From Petrolisthes cinctipes (taxonomy: Eukaryota > Arthropoda > Malacostraca > Decapoda > Porcellanidae): a stretch of DNA of 64,000 bases. The stretch covers positions 1,973,501 through 2,037,500 of the forward strand of contig JAWQEG010000412.1 in NCBI GenBank assembly GCA_033782935.1, in the 5' to 3' direction. Each line of letters begins with the position of its first letter. Position 1 is the stretch's first letter. The position numbers were made by a program, and so were the translations under genes. The notes under the pieces were generated by a model. It was not told the origin of the DNA, made no database searches, and saw only the letters and a list, made by a program, of their open reading frames with translations. Positions 39,510-51,264 of this stretch are shown here, piece after piece.

Positions 39510-42500
39510 AGATGTTTTTTGGTCCCAGATGCAATCTGTACATGGCTACTCAATGCCAGAATAATTTCAAATTATAGGCTCAAAAAAAGCTTAAAATCGA
39601 TATTTTAGGTGCAAAAAGTCGATATGTGCATGCCTCTCCTGTACTCGTTTATATCCCAGATTCAGGTTCAAAACACCCGAAAATTCGATATTTTTTGGGT
39701 CCCAGAAGCGATCTATACATGCCTACTCAGTGTTAGAATATTTTCATAATAAGTGTCCAAAACATGCTAAAAATCGATATTTTAAGTGTCCAAAGTCGAA
39801 ATGTGTATGCATTTTCTGTATCCGTTTATATCTCAAATGCAGGCTCAAAACACGTAAAAATTCGATATTTTTCGGTCCCAAAAGCGATCTGTACATGCCT
39901 ACTTAGCGTTAGAATATTAAAAAAAAACAGATCAAAAACATGATGAAAATCAGTATTTTAGGTTCAAAAAGTCGATATGTGCATGCATCTTCTGTATCCG
40001 TTTATATCTCAAATTCAGGCTCAAAACACCCGAGAATTCGATATTTTTGGTCCCAGAAGCGATCTCTACATGCCTACTCAGTGATAGAATATTTTTAAGA
40101 TACAGGCTCAGAAAAAGCTGAAAATCGATATTTTAGGTGCAAAAAGTCGATATGTGCATGCATCTCCTGTACTCGTTTATATCTCAAATTCAGGATCAAA
40201 ACATCCGAGAATTCGATATTTTTGGGTCCCAGATGCGATCTGTACATGCCTACTCAGTGTTAGAATATTTTCAAAATACAGGCTCAAAACATGCTGAAAA
40301 TTGATATTTTAGGTGCACAAAGTCGATATGTGCATGCATCTTTTGTACCCATTTATATCTCAAATTCAGGCTCAAAACACCCGAAAATTCGATATTTTTG
40401 GGTCCCAATAGCGATCTGTACATGCCTACTCAGTGTTTGAATATTTTCAAGATACAGGCTCAAACATGATGAAAATCAGTATTTTAGGTGCAAAAAGTCG
40501 ATATGTGCATGCATCTTCTGTACTCGTTTATTTCCCTAATTCAGGCTCAAATCACCCGAAAATTCGATATTTTGGGGTCCCACAAGCGATCTGTACATGC
40601 CTACTCAGTGCTAGAATGTTTTCAAGGTACAGGCTCAAAACATGCTGAAAATCGATATTTTAGATGCAAAACGTCGACATGTGCATGCATCTTCTGTACC
40701 CGTTTATATCCCAAATTCAGGTTCAAAACTCCCGAAAATTAGATGTTTTTTGGTCCCAGATGCAATCTGTACATGGCTACTCAGTGCCAGAATAATTTCA
40801 AATTATAGGCTCAAAAAAAGCTTAAAATCGATATTTTAGGTGCAAAAAGTCGATATGTGCATGCCTCTCCTGTACTCGTTTATATCCCAAATTCAGGTTC
40901 AAAACACCCGAAAATTCGATATTTTTTGGGTCCCAGAAGCGATCTATACATGCCTACTCAGTGTTAGAATATTTTCATAATAAGTGTCCAAAACATGCTA
41001 AAAATCGATATTTTAAGTGTCCAAAGTCGAAATGTGTATGCATTTTCTGTATCCGTTTATATCTCAAATGCAGGCTCAAAACACGTAAAAATTCGATATT
41101 TTTCGGTCCCAAAAGCGATCTGTACATGCCTACTTAGCGTTAGAATATTAAAAAAAAACATCAAAAACATGATGAAAATCAGTATTTTAGGTTCAAAAAG
41201 TCGATATGTGCATGCATCTTCTGTATCCGTTTATATCTCAAATTCAGGCTCAAAACACCCGAGAATTCGATATTTTTGGTCCCAGAAGCGATCTCTACAT
41301 GCCTACTCAGTGATAGAATATTTTTAAGATACAGGCTCAGAAAAAGCTGAAAATCGATATTTTAGGTGCAAAAAGTCGATATGTGCATGCATCTCCTGTA
41401 CTCGTTTATATCTCAAATTCAGGATCAAAACATCCGAGAATTCGATATTTTTGGGTCCCAGATGCGATCTGTACATGCCTACTCAGTGTTAGAATATTTT
41501 CAAAATACAGGCTCAAAACATGCTGAAAATTGATATTTTAGGTGCACAAAGTCGATATGTGCATGCATCTTTTGTACCCATTTATATCTCAAATTCAGGC
41601 TCAAAACACCCGAAAATTCGATATTTTTTGGTCCCAATAGCGATCTGTACATGCCTACTCAGTGTTTGAATATTTTCAAGATACAGGCTCAAACATGATG
41701 AAAATCAGTATTTTAGGTGCAAAAAGTCGATATGTGCATGCATCTTCTGTACTCGTTTATTTCCCTAATTCAGGCTCAAATCACCCGAAAATTCGATATT
41801 TTGGGGTCCCACAAGCGATCTGTACATGCCTACTCAGTGCTAGAATGTTTTCAAGGTACAGGCTCAAAACATGCTGAAAATCGATATTTTAGATGCAAAA
41901 CGTCGACATGTGCATGCATCTTCTGTACCCGTTTATATCCCAAATTCAGGTTCAAAACTCCCGAAAATTAGATGTTTTTTGGTCCCAGATGCAATCTGTA
42001 CATGGCTACTCAGTGCCAGAATAATTTCAAATTATAGGCTCAAAAAAAGCTTAAAATCGATATTTTAGGTGCAAAAAGTCGATATGTGCATGCATCTCCT
42101 GTACTCGTTTATATCCCAAATTCAGGTTCAAAACACCCGAAAATTCGATTTTTTTTGGGTCCCAGAAGCGATCTATACATGCCTACTCAGTGTTAGAATA
42201 TTTTCATAATAAGTGTCCAAAACATGCTAAAAATCGATATTTTAAGTGTCCAAAGTCGAAATGTGTATGCATTTTCTGTATCCGTTTATATCTCAAATGC
42301 AGGCTCAAAACACGTAAAAATTCGATATTTTTCTGTCCCAAAAGCGATCTGTCCATGCCTACTTAGCGTTATAATATTTAAAAAAAAACAGGTCAAAAAC
42401 ATGATGAAAATCAGTATTTTAGGTTCAAAAAGTCGATATGTGCATGCATCTTCTGTACCCGTTTATATCTCAAATTCAGGCTCAAAACACCCGAGAATTT

Positions 42501-42630
42501 GATATTTTTGGTCCCAGAGCGATCTCTACATGCCTACTCAGTGTTAGAATGTTTTTAAGATACAGGCTCAGAAAAAGCTGAAAATCGATATTTTAGGTGC
42601 AAAAAGTCGATATGTGCATGCATCTCCGGT
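39510..42630. repeat. Seven-monomer higher-order repeat, about 1.23 kb, two full copies and one partial
   Basis: The ATGCTAAAAATCG that follows TTTCATAATAAGTGTCC is at 39,764, 40,995 and 42,224, spacings of 1,231 and 1,229 bp or seven monomers. The AAGCTT marker at 39,587, 40,818 and 42,047 gives the same spacing. The three copies match closely through GTTCAAAACTCCCG (second and third), the poly-A variant after GAATATT and GATGAAAATCAG. The first copy starts near 39,510; the third departs near 42,630, where TCTCAAATTCAGGATC is replaced by TCCCAAATTCAGGCTCG. A related pair lies at 33,952 and 35,185 (1,233 bp apart). Confidence 0.85.
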
Positions 42631-45600
42631 ACTCGTTTATATCCCAAATTCAGGCTCGAAACACTCAAAAATTCGATATTTTGGGGTCCCAGAAGCGATC
42701 TGTACATGCCTACTCAGTGTTAGAATATTTTCATAATAAGTGTCCAAAACATGCTAAAATTCGATATTTTAGGTGCCCAAAGTCGATATGTACATGCATC
42801 TTCTGTATCCGTTTATATCTCAAATGCGGGCTCAAAACACCTAAAAATTCGATATTTTTGGGTCCCAAAAGTGATCTGTACATGCCTACTCAGCGTTAGA
42901 ATATTTTCGAAAAACAGGTCAAAAACACGATGAAAATCAATATTTTAGTTGCAAAAAATCAATATGTGCATGCATCTTCTGTACCCGTTTATATCTCAAA
43001 TTCAGGCTCAAAACACCCGAAAATTCTATATTTTTGGTCCCAGAAGTGATCTGTACATGCCTACTCAGTGTTAGAATGTTTTCAAGATACAGGCTCATAA
43101 AAAGCTGAAAATCGATATTTTAAGTGCAAAAGTCGATATGTGCATGCATCTTCTGTACTCGTTTATATCCCAAATTCAGGCTCGAAACATTCTAAAATTC
43201 GATATTTTGGGGTCCCAGAAGCAATCTGTACATGGCTACTCAGTGCTAGAATGTTTTCAAATTATAGGCCCAAAACATGCTGAAAATCGATATATTAGGT
43301 GCAAAAAGTATATATGTGCATGCATCTTCTATACCCGTTTATATCTCAAATTTCGGCTCAAAACACCCGAAAATTTGATATTTTTGGGTCCCAAAAGTGA
43401 TCTGTACATGCCTACTCAGTATTAGAATATTTTCAAGATACAGGTTAAAAACATAATGGAAATCAGTATTTTAGGTTCAAAAAGTCGATATGTGCATGCA
43501 TCTTCTGTACTCGTTTATTTCCCTAATTCAGGCTCAAATCATCCGAAAATTCGATATTTTTTGGTCCCAGAAGCAATCCGTACATGTCTACTCAGTGCCA
43601 GAATTATTTCAAATTATAGGCCCAAAACATGCTAAAAATCGATATTTTTGGTGTCCAAAGTCAATATGTGTATGCATCTTCTGTACTCTCTTATATCTCA
43701 TATTCAGTCTCAAAACACCCGAAAATTCGGTATTTTTGGTTCCCAAAAGCGATCTGTACATTCCTACTCAGTGTTAGATTATTTTCAAGATACATTCACA
43801 AAACATGCTGAAAATCGATATTTTAGATGCAAAAAGTCGATATGTGCATGCATCTTCTGTACTCGTTTAAATCCCAAATTCAGGCTAAAAACACCCGAAA
43901 ATTAGATATTTTTTGGTCCCAAAAGCAATCTGTACATGGCTACTCAGTGCCAGAATAATTTCAAAATATAGGCGCAAAACATGCTAAAAATCGATATATT
44001 AAATGCAAAAAGTCGATATGTGCATGCATCTTCTATACCCGTTTATATCTCAAATTCAGGCTCAAAACACCCGAAAATTCGATATTTTTGGGTCCCAAAA
44101 GCGATCTGTACATGCCTACTCAGTGTTAGAATATTTTCAAGTTACTGGCTCAAAACATGCTGAAAATCGATATTTTAGATGCAAAAAGTCGATATGTGCA
44201 TGCATCTTCTGTACTCGTTTATATCCCAAATTCAGGCTCAAAACACCTCAAAATTCGATATTTTTTGGTCATAGAAACAATCTGTACATGGCTACTCAGT
44301 GCTAGAATATTTTCAAATTATAAGCCCAAAACATGCTGAAAACCGATATATTAGGTGCAAAAAGTCGATATGTGCATGCATCTTCTATACCCGTTTATAT
44401 CTCAAATTCAGGGTCAAAACACCCGAAAATTTGATATTTTTGGGTCCCAAAAGCGATCTGTACATGCCTACTCAGTATTAGAATATTTTCAAGATACAGG
44501 TTAAAAACATAATGGAAATCAGTATTTTAGGTTCAAAAAGTCGATATGTGCATGCATCTTCTGTACTCGTTTATTTCCCTAATTCAGGCTCAAATCATCC
44601 GAAAATTCGATATTTTGGGGTCCCACAAGCGATCTGTACATGCCTACTCAGTGCTAGAATGTTTTCAAGATACAGGCTCAAAACATTCTGAAAATCGATA
44701 TTTTAGATGCAAAAAGACGATATGTGCATGCATCTTCTGTACTCGTTTAAATCCCAAATTCAGGCTCAAAACACCCGAAAATTAGATATTTTTTGGTCCC
44801 AGAAGGAATCTGTACCTGGGTGCTCAGTGCCAGAATAATTTCAAAATATAGGAGCAAAACATGCTAAAAATCGATATATTAAATGCAAAAAGTCGATATG
44901 TGCATGTATCTTCTGTACTCATTCATATCCCAAATTCAGGCTCAAAACACCCGAAAATTCGATATTTTTTGGTCCCCAGAAGCAATCTGTACATGGCTAC
45001 GCAGTGCCATAATGATTTCAAAATATAGGCCCAAAACATGATAAAATCGATATTTTTGGTGTCTAAGGTCAACATGTGTATACATCTTCTGTAACCGTTT
45101 ATATCTCATATTCAGGCTCAAAATACCCGAAAATGCTATATTTTTGGATCCCAAGAGCGATCTATACATGCCTAATTAGTACCAGAATGTTTTCAAAATA
45201 TAGACCCAAAACATGCTAAAAATCGATATTTTAGGTGTCCAAAGTCAAAATGTGTATGCATCTTCTTTATCCGTTTATATCTCAAATGCAGGCTCAAGAC
45301 ACATAAAAATTAGATATTTTTGGGTCCCAATAGCGATCTGTACATGCCTACTCAGCGTTAGAATATTTTCAAAAAACAGGTCGAAAACATGTTGAAAATC
45401 GATATTTTAGATGCAAAAAGGTGATATGTGCATGCATTTTCTGTACACGTTTATATCCCAAATTCAGGCTCAAAACTCCCGAAAATTCGATATTTTTTGG
45501 TCCCAGAAGCAATCTGTACATGGCTACTCAGTGCCAGAATAATTTCAAAATATAGGTGCAAAACATGCTAAAAATCGATATATTAAATGCAAAAAGTCGA

Positions 45601-47672
45601 TATGTGCATGCATCTTCTATACCCGTTTATATCTCAAATTCAGGATCAAAACATCCGAGAATTCGATATTTTTGGGTCCCAGATGCGATCTGTACATGCC
45701 TACTCAGTGTTAGAATATTTTCAAAATACAGGCTCAAAACATGCTGAAAATCGATATTTTAGGTGCACAAAGTCGATATGTGCATGCATCTTCTGTACCC
45801 ATTTATATCTCAAATTCAGGCTCAAAACACCAGAAAATTCGATATTTTGGGGTCCCAAAAGCGATCTGTACATGCCTACTCAGTGTTTGAATATTTTCAA
45901 GATACAGGCTCAAACATGATGAAAATCAGTATTTTAGGTGCAAAAAGTCGATATGTGCATGCATCTTCTGTACTCGTTTATTTCCCTAATTCAGGCTCAA
46001 ATCACCCGAAAATTCGATATTTTTGGGTCCCACAAGCGATCTGTACATGTCTACTCAGTGTTAGAATGTTTTCAAGATACAGGCTCAAAACAGTCTGAAA
46101 ATCGATATTTTAGATGCAAAAAGTCGATATGTGCATGCATATTCTGTACTTGTTTATATCGCAAATTCAGGCTCAAAACACCCGATAATTAGATATTTTT
46201 TGGTCTCAGAAGCAATCTGTACATGGGTACTCAGTACTAGAATGTTTTCAAGATACAAGTCCAAAATATGCTGAAAATCGATATTTTAGATGCAAAAAGT
46301 CGATATGTGCATGCATCTTTTGTGCTCGTTTTATCCCAAATTCAGGCTCAAAACACCCGAAAATTCGATGTTTTTTAGTCCCAGAAGCAATCTGTACATG
46401 GGTACTCAGTGCTAGAATGTTTTCAAATTATAGGCCCAAAACATGCTGAAAATCTATATTTTAAGTGCCAAAGTCAAATTGTACATGCATCTTCTGTATC
46501 CGTTTATATCTCAAATTCATGATCAAAACATCCGAGAATTCGATATTTTTGGGTCCCAGATGCGATCTGTACATGCCTACTCTGTGTTAGAATATTTTCA
46601 AAATACAGGCTCAAAACATGATGAAAATGAGAATTTTAGGTGAAAAAAGTCGATATGTGAATGAATCTTCTGTACCCGTTTATATCTCAAATTCAGGCTC
46701 AAAACACCCGAGAACTCGATATTTTTGGTCCCAGAAGCGATCTGTACATGCCTACTCAGTGTTAGAATGTTTTCAAGATACAGGCTCAAGAAAAGCTGAA
46801 AATCGATATTTTAGGTGCAAAAAGTCGATATGTGCATGCATATTCTGTACTCGTTTATATCCCAAATTCAGGCTCGAAACACTCGAAAATTCGATATTTT
46901 GGGGTCCCAGAAGCGATCTGTACATGCCTACTCAGTGTTAGAATATTTTCAAAATACGGGTCCAAAACATGCTAAAAATCGATATTTTAGGTGCCCAAAG
47001 TCGAAATATACATGCATCTTCTGTATCCGTTTATATCTCAAATTCAGGATCAAAACATCCGAGAATTCGATATTTTTGGGTCCCAGATGCGATCTGTACA
47101 TGCCTACTCAGTGTTAGAATATTTTCAAAACACAGGCTCAAAACATGCTGAAAATCGATATTTTAGGTGCACAAAGTCGATATGTGCATGCATCTTCTGT
47201 ACCCATTTATATCTCAAATTCAGGCTCAAAACACCCGAAAATTCGATATTTTTGGGTCCCAAAAGCGATCTGTACATGCCTACTCAGTGTTTGAATATTT
47301 TCAAGATACAGGCTCAAACATGATGAAAATCAGTATTTTAGGTGCAAAAAGTCGATATGTGCATGCATCTTCTGTACTCGTTTATTTCCCTAATTCCGGC
47401 TCAAATCACCCGAAAATTCGATATTTTGGGGTCCCACAAGCGATCTGTACATGCCTACTCAGTGCTAGAATGTTTTCAAGGTACAGGCTCAAAACATGCT
47501 GAAAATCGATATTTTAGATGCAAAACGTCGATATGTGCATGCATCTTCTGTAGCCGTTTATATCCCAAATTCAGGTTCAAAACACCCGAAAATTAGATGT
47601 TTTTTGGTCCCAGATGCAATCTGTACATGGCTACTCAGTGCCAGAATAATTTCAAATTATAGGCTTAAAAAA
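42047..47672. repeat. Long higher-order unit a (5,626 bp, about 32 monomers)
   Basis: The unit runs from one AAGCTT marker to the next. The first 0.75 kb and the part from 43,981 onward match unit b. The middle (about 42,870-43,950) is about six extra monomers, the first three of which resemble 31,075-31,570. Relative to unit b it lacks one monomer near 44,908 and two near 46,215. Offsets to unit b accordingly step from 5,626 to 4,572, 4,748 and 5,100 bp. Confidence 0.75.
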
Positions 47673-50600
47673 AAGCTTAAAATCGATATTTTAGATTCAA
47701 AAAGTCGATATGTGCATGCATCTCCTGTACTCGTTTATATCCCAAATTCAGGTTCAAAACACCCGAAAATTCGATATTTTTGGGGTCCCAGAAGCGATCT
47801 ATACATGCCTATTCAGTGTTAGAATATTTTCATAATAAGGGTCCAAAACATGCTAAAAATCGATATTTTAAGTGTCCAAAGTCGAAATGTGTATGCATTT
47901 TCTGTATCCGTTTATATCTCAAATGCAGGCTCAAAACACGTAAAAATTCGATATTTTTCGTTCCCAAAAGCGATCTGTCCATGCCTACTTAGCGTTAGAA
48001 TATTTTTAAAAAACAGGTCAAAAACATGATGAAAATCAGTATTTTAGGTTCAAAAAGTCGATATTTGTATGCATCTTCTGTACCCGTTTATATCTCAAAT
48101 TCAGGCTCAAAACACCCGAGAATTCGATATTTTTGGTCCCAGAAGCGATCTCTACATGCCTACTCAGTGTTAGAATGTTTTTAAGATACAGGCTCAGAAA
48201 AAGCTGAAAATCGATATTTTAGGTGCAAAAAGTCGATATGTGCATGCATCTCCTGTACTCGTTTATATCCCAAATTCAGGCTCGAAACACTCAAAAATTC
48301 GATATTTTGGGGTCTCAGAAGCAATCTGTACATGCCTACTCAGTGTTAGAATATTTTCATAATAAGGGTCCAAAACATGCTAAAATTCGATATATTAGGT
48401 GCCAAAAGTCGATATGTACATGCATATTCTGTATCCGTTTATATCTCAAATTCAGGATCAAAACATTCGAAAATTTGATATTTTTTGGTCCCAGAAGGAA
48501 TCTGTACATGGGTACTCAGTGCCAGAATAATTTCAAAATATAGGCGCAAAACATGCTAAAAATCGATATATTAAATGCAAATAGTCGATATGTGCATGCA
48601 TCTTCTATACCCGTTTATATCTCAAATTCAGGCTCAAAACACCCGAAAATTCGATATTTTTGGGTCCCAAAAGCGATCTGTACATGCCTACTCAGTGTTA
48701 GAATATTTTCAAGTTACTGGCTCAAAACATGCTGAAAATCGATATTTTAGATGCAAAAAGTCGATATGTGCATGCATCTTCTGTACTCGTTTATATCCCA
48801 AATTCAGGCTCAAAACACCTCAAAATTCGATATTTTTTGGTCATAGAAACAATCTGTACATGGCTACTCAGTGCTAGAATATTTTCAAATTATAAGCCCA
48901 AAACATGCTGAAAACCGATATATTAGGTGCAAAAAGTCGATATGTGCATGCATCTTCTATACCCGTTTATATCTCAAATTCAGGGTCAAAACACCCGAAA
49001 ATTTGATATTTTTGGGTCCCAAAAGCGGTCTGTACATGCCTACTCAGTATTAGAATATTTTCAAGATACAGGTTAAAAACATAATGGAAATCAGTATTTT
49101 AGGTGCAAAAAGTCGATATGTGCATGCATCTTCTGTACTCGTTTATTTCCCTAATTCAGGCTCAAATCATCCGAAAATTCGATATTTTGGGGTCCCACAA
49201 GCGATCTGTACATGCCTACTAAGTGCTAGAATGTTTTCAAGATACAGGCTCAAAACATTCTGAAAATCGATATTTTAGATGCAAAAAGTCGATATGTGCA
49301 TGCATCTTCTGTACTCGTTTAAATCCCAAATTCAGGCTCAAAACACCCGAAAATTAGATATTTTTTGGTCCCAGAAGGAATCTGTACCTGGGTGCTCAGT
49401 GCCAGAATAATTTCAAAATATAGGAGCAAAACATGCTAAAAATCGATATATTAAATGCAAAAAGTCGATATGTGCATGCATCTTCTATACCCGTTTATAT
49501 CTCAAATTCAGGCTCAAAACACCCGAAAATTCGATATTTTTGGGTCCCAAAAGCTATCTGTACATGCCTACTCAGTGTTAGAATATTTTCAGGTTACAGG
49601 CTCAAAACATGCTGAAAATCGATATTTTAGATGCAAAAATTCGATATGTGCATGCATCTTCTGTACTCATTCATATCCCAAATTCAGGCTCAAAACACCC
49701 GAAAATTCGATATTTTTTGGTCCCCAGAAGCAATCTGTACATGGCTACGCAGTGCCATAATGATTTCAAAATATAGGCCCAAAACATGATAAAATCGATA
49801 TTTTTGGTGTCTAAGGTCAACATGTGTATACATCTTCTGTAACCGTTTATATCTCATATTCAGGCTCAAAATACCCGAAAATGCTATATTTTTGGATCCG
49901 AAGAGCGATCTATACATGCCTAATTAGTACCAGAATGTTTTCAAAATATAGACCCAAAACATGCTAAAAATCGATATTTTAGGTGTCCAAAGTCAAAATG
50001 TGTATGCATCTTCTTTATCCGTTTATATCTCAAATGCAGGCTCAAGACACATAAAAATTAGATATTTTTGGGTCCCAATAGCGATCTGTACATGCCTACT
50101 CAGCGTTAGAATATTTTCAAAAAACAGGTCGAAAACATGTTGAAAATCGATATTTTAGATGCAAAAAGGTGATATGTGCATGCATTTTCTGTACACGTTT
50201 ATATCCCAAATTCAGGCTCAAAACTCCCGAAAATTCGATATTTTTTGGTCCCAGAAGCAATCTGTACATGGCTACTCAGTGCCAGAATAATTTCAAAATA
50301 TAGGTGCAAAACATGCTAAAAATCGATATATTAAATGCAAAAAGTCGATATGTGCATGCATCTTCTATACCCGTTTATATCTCAAATTCAGGATCAAAAC
50401 ATCCGAGAATTCGATATTTTTGGGTCCCAGATGCGATCTGTACATGCCTACTCAGTGTTAGAATATTTTCAAAATACAGGCTCAAAACATGCTGAAAATC
50501 GATATTTTAGGTGCACAAAGTCGATATGTGCATGCATCTTCTGTACCCATTTATATCTCAAATTCAGGCTCAAAACACCAGAAAATTCGATATTTTGGGG

Positions 50601-51088
50601 TCCCAAAAGCGATCTGTACATGCCTACTCAGTGTTTGAATATTTTCAAGATACAGGCTCAAACATGATGAAAATCAGTATTTTAGGTGCAAAAAGTCGAT
50701 ATGTGCATGCATCTTCTGTACTCGTTTATTTCCCTAATTCAGGCTCAAATCACCCGAAAATTCGATATTTTTGGGTCCCACAAGCGATCTGTACATGTCT
50801 ACTCAGTGTTAGAATGTTTTCAAGATACAGGCTCAAAACAGTCTGAAAATCGATATTTTAGATGCAAAAAGTCGATATGTGCATGCATATTCTGTACTTG
50901 TTTATATCGCAAATTCAGGCTCAAAACACCCGATAATTAGATATTTTTTGGTCTCAGAAGCAATCTGTAAAAGGCTACTCAGTGCCAGAATAATTTCAAA
51001 ATATAGGCGCAAAACATGCTAAAAATCGATATTTTTGGTGTCCAAAGTCAATATGTGTATGCATCTTCTGTACTCGGTTATATCTCAT

Positions 51089-51176
51089 ATTCAGGCTCAA
51101 AACACCCGAAAATTCGATATTTTTGGGTCCCAAAAGCGATCTGTACATGCCTACTCAGTGTTAGAATATTTTCAAG
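51089..51176 (+). repeat. Half-unit A of the reference monomer (88 bp)
   Basis: Half A runs from ATTCAGGCTC to the end of TATTTTCAAG. Against half B with no gaps, the commonest bases of the family agree at about 60 of 88 positions by hand count, and at about 52 of the first 70. Shared words at equal positions include CAGGCTCAAAACA, TCGATATTTT (one mismatch in A) and CATGC. Half A alone carries the ATTCGATATTTTTGGGT motif, which resembles a CENP-B box, and the GATCTGTACATGCC block. The halves therefore look like descendants of one 88-bp unit. Confidence 0.8.
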
Positions 51177-51264
51177 ATACAGGCCCAAAACATGCTGAAA
51201 ATCGATATTTTAGATGCAAAAAGTCAATATGTGCATGCATCTTCTGTACACGCTTATATCTCAA
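51177..51264 (+). repeat. Half-unit B of the reference monomer (88 bp)
   Basis: Half B begins ATACAGGCCC here (ATACAGGCTC in most copies) and ends TATATCTCAA. It carries AAATCGATATTTTAG where A has AAATTCGATATTTTT, and ATATGTGCATGCAT where A has ATCTGTACATGCCT. The last 18 bases of the two halves hardly match, so this end is the oldest or fastest-changing part. Most subfamily markers lie in B: the 8-bp deletion, GGTGTTTAAAGTC, the AAGCTT variant, and the endings TTATTTCCCTAATT, TTGTTTTGCAAATT and TATATCACGAATT. Confidence 0.8.

Larger units (their letters stand above)
24431..42046. repeat. Subregion IV: second set of subfamilies with 7-, 9-, 17-, 24- and 26-monomer spacings
   Basis: New diagnostic variants appear here. 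An AAGCTT site in the context CAAAAAAAGCTTAAAATCG is found at 24981, 26563, 30783, 33775, 35008, 39587, 40818 and 42047. The gaps are 1582, 4220, 2992, 1233, 4579, 1231 and 1229 bp, close to 9, 24, 17, 7, 26, 7 and 7 monomers. Other markers are TTTCATAATAAGTGTCC, GATGAAAATCAGTATTTTAG and GTTTATTTCCCTAATTC. Blocks of these recur in several orders, giving a patchwork of partial higher-order units. No non-satellite DNA is present. Confidence 0.75.
51089..51264 (+). repeat. Reference monomer, exactly 176 bp
   Basis: This copy is a convenient type specimen because it has no insertion or deletion against the majority of copies. It starts at ATTCAGGCTC and the next copy starts at the same word at 51,265. 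It holds a GATC site (GCGATCTGTACATGCC), an 8-bp palindrome TGCATGCA, and two AT-rich CGATAT blocks 88 bp apart. Its length, 176 bp, is about one nucleosome plus linker, as is common for centromeric satellites. Since 176 is not a multiple of three, any reading frame shifts by two at each monomer. The choice of start point is arbitrary. Confidence 0.9.
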
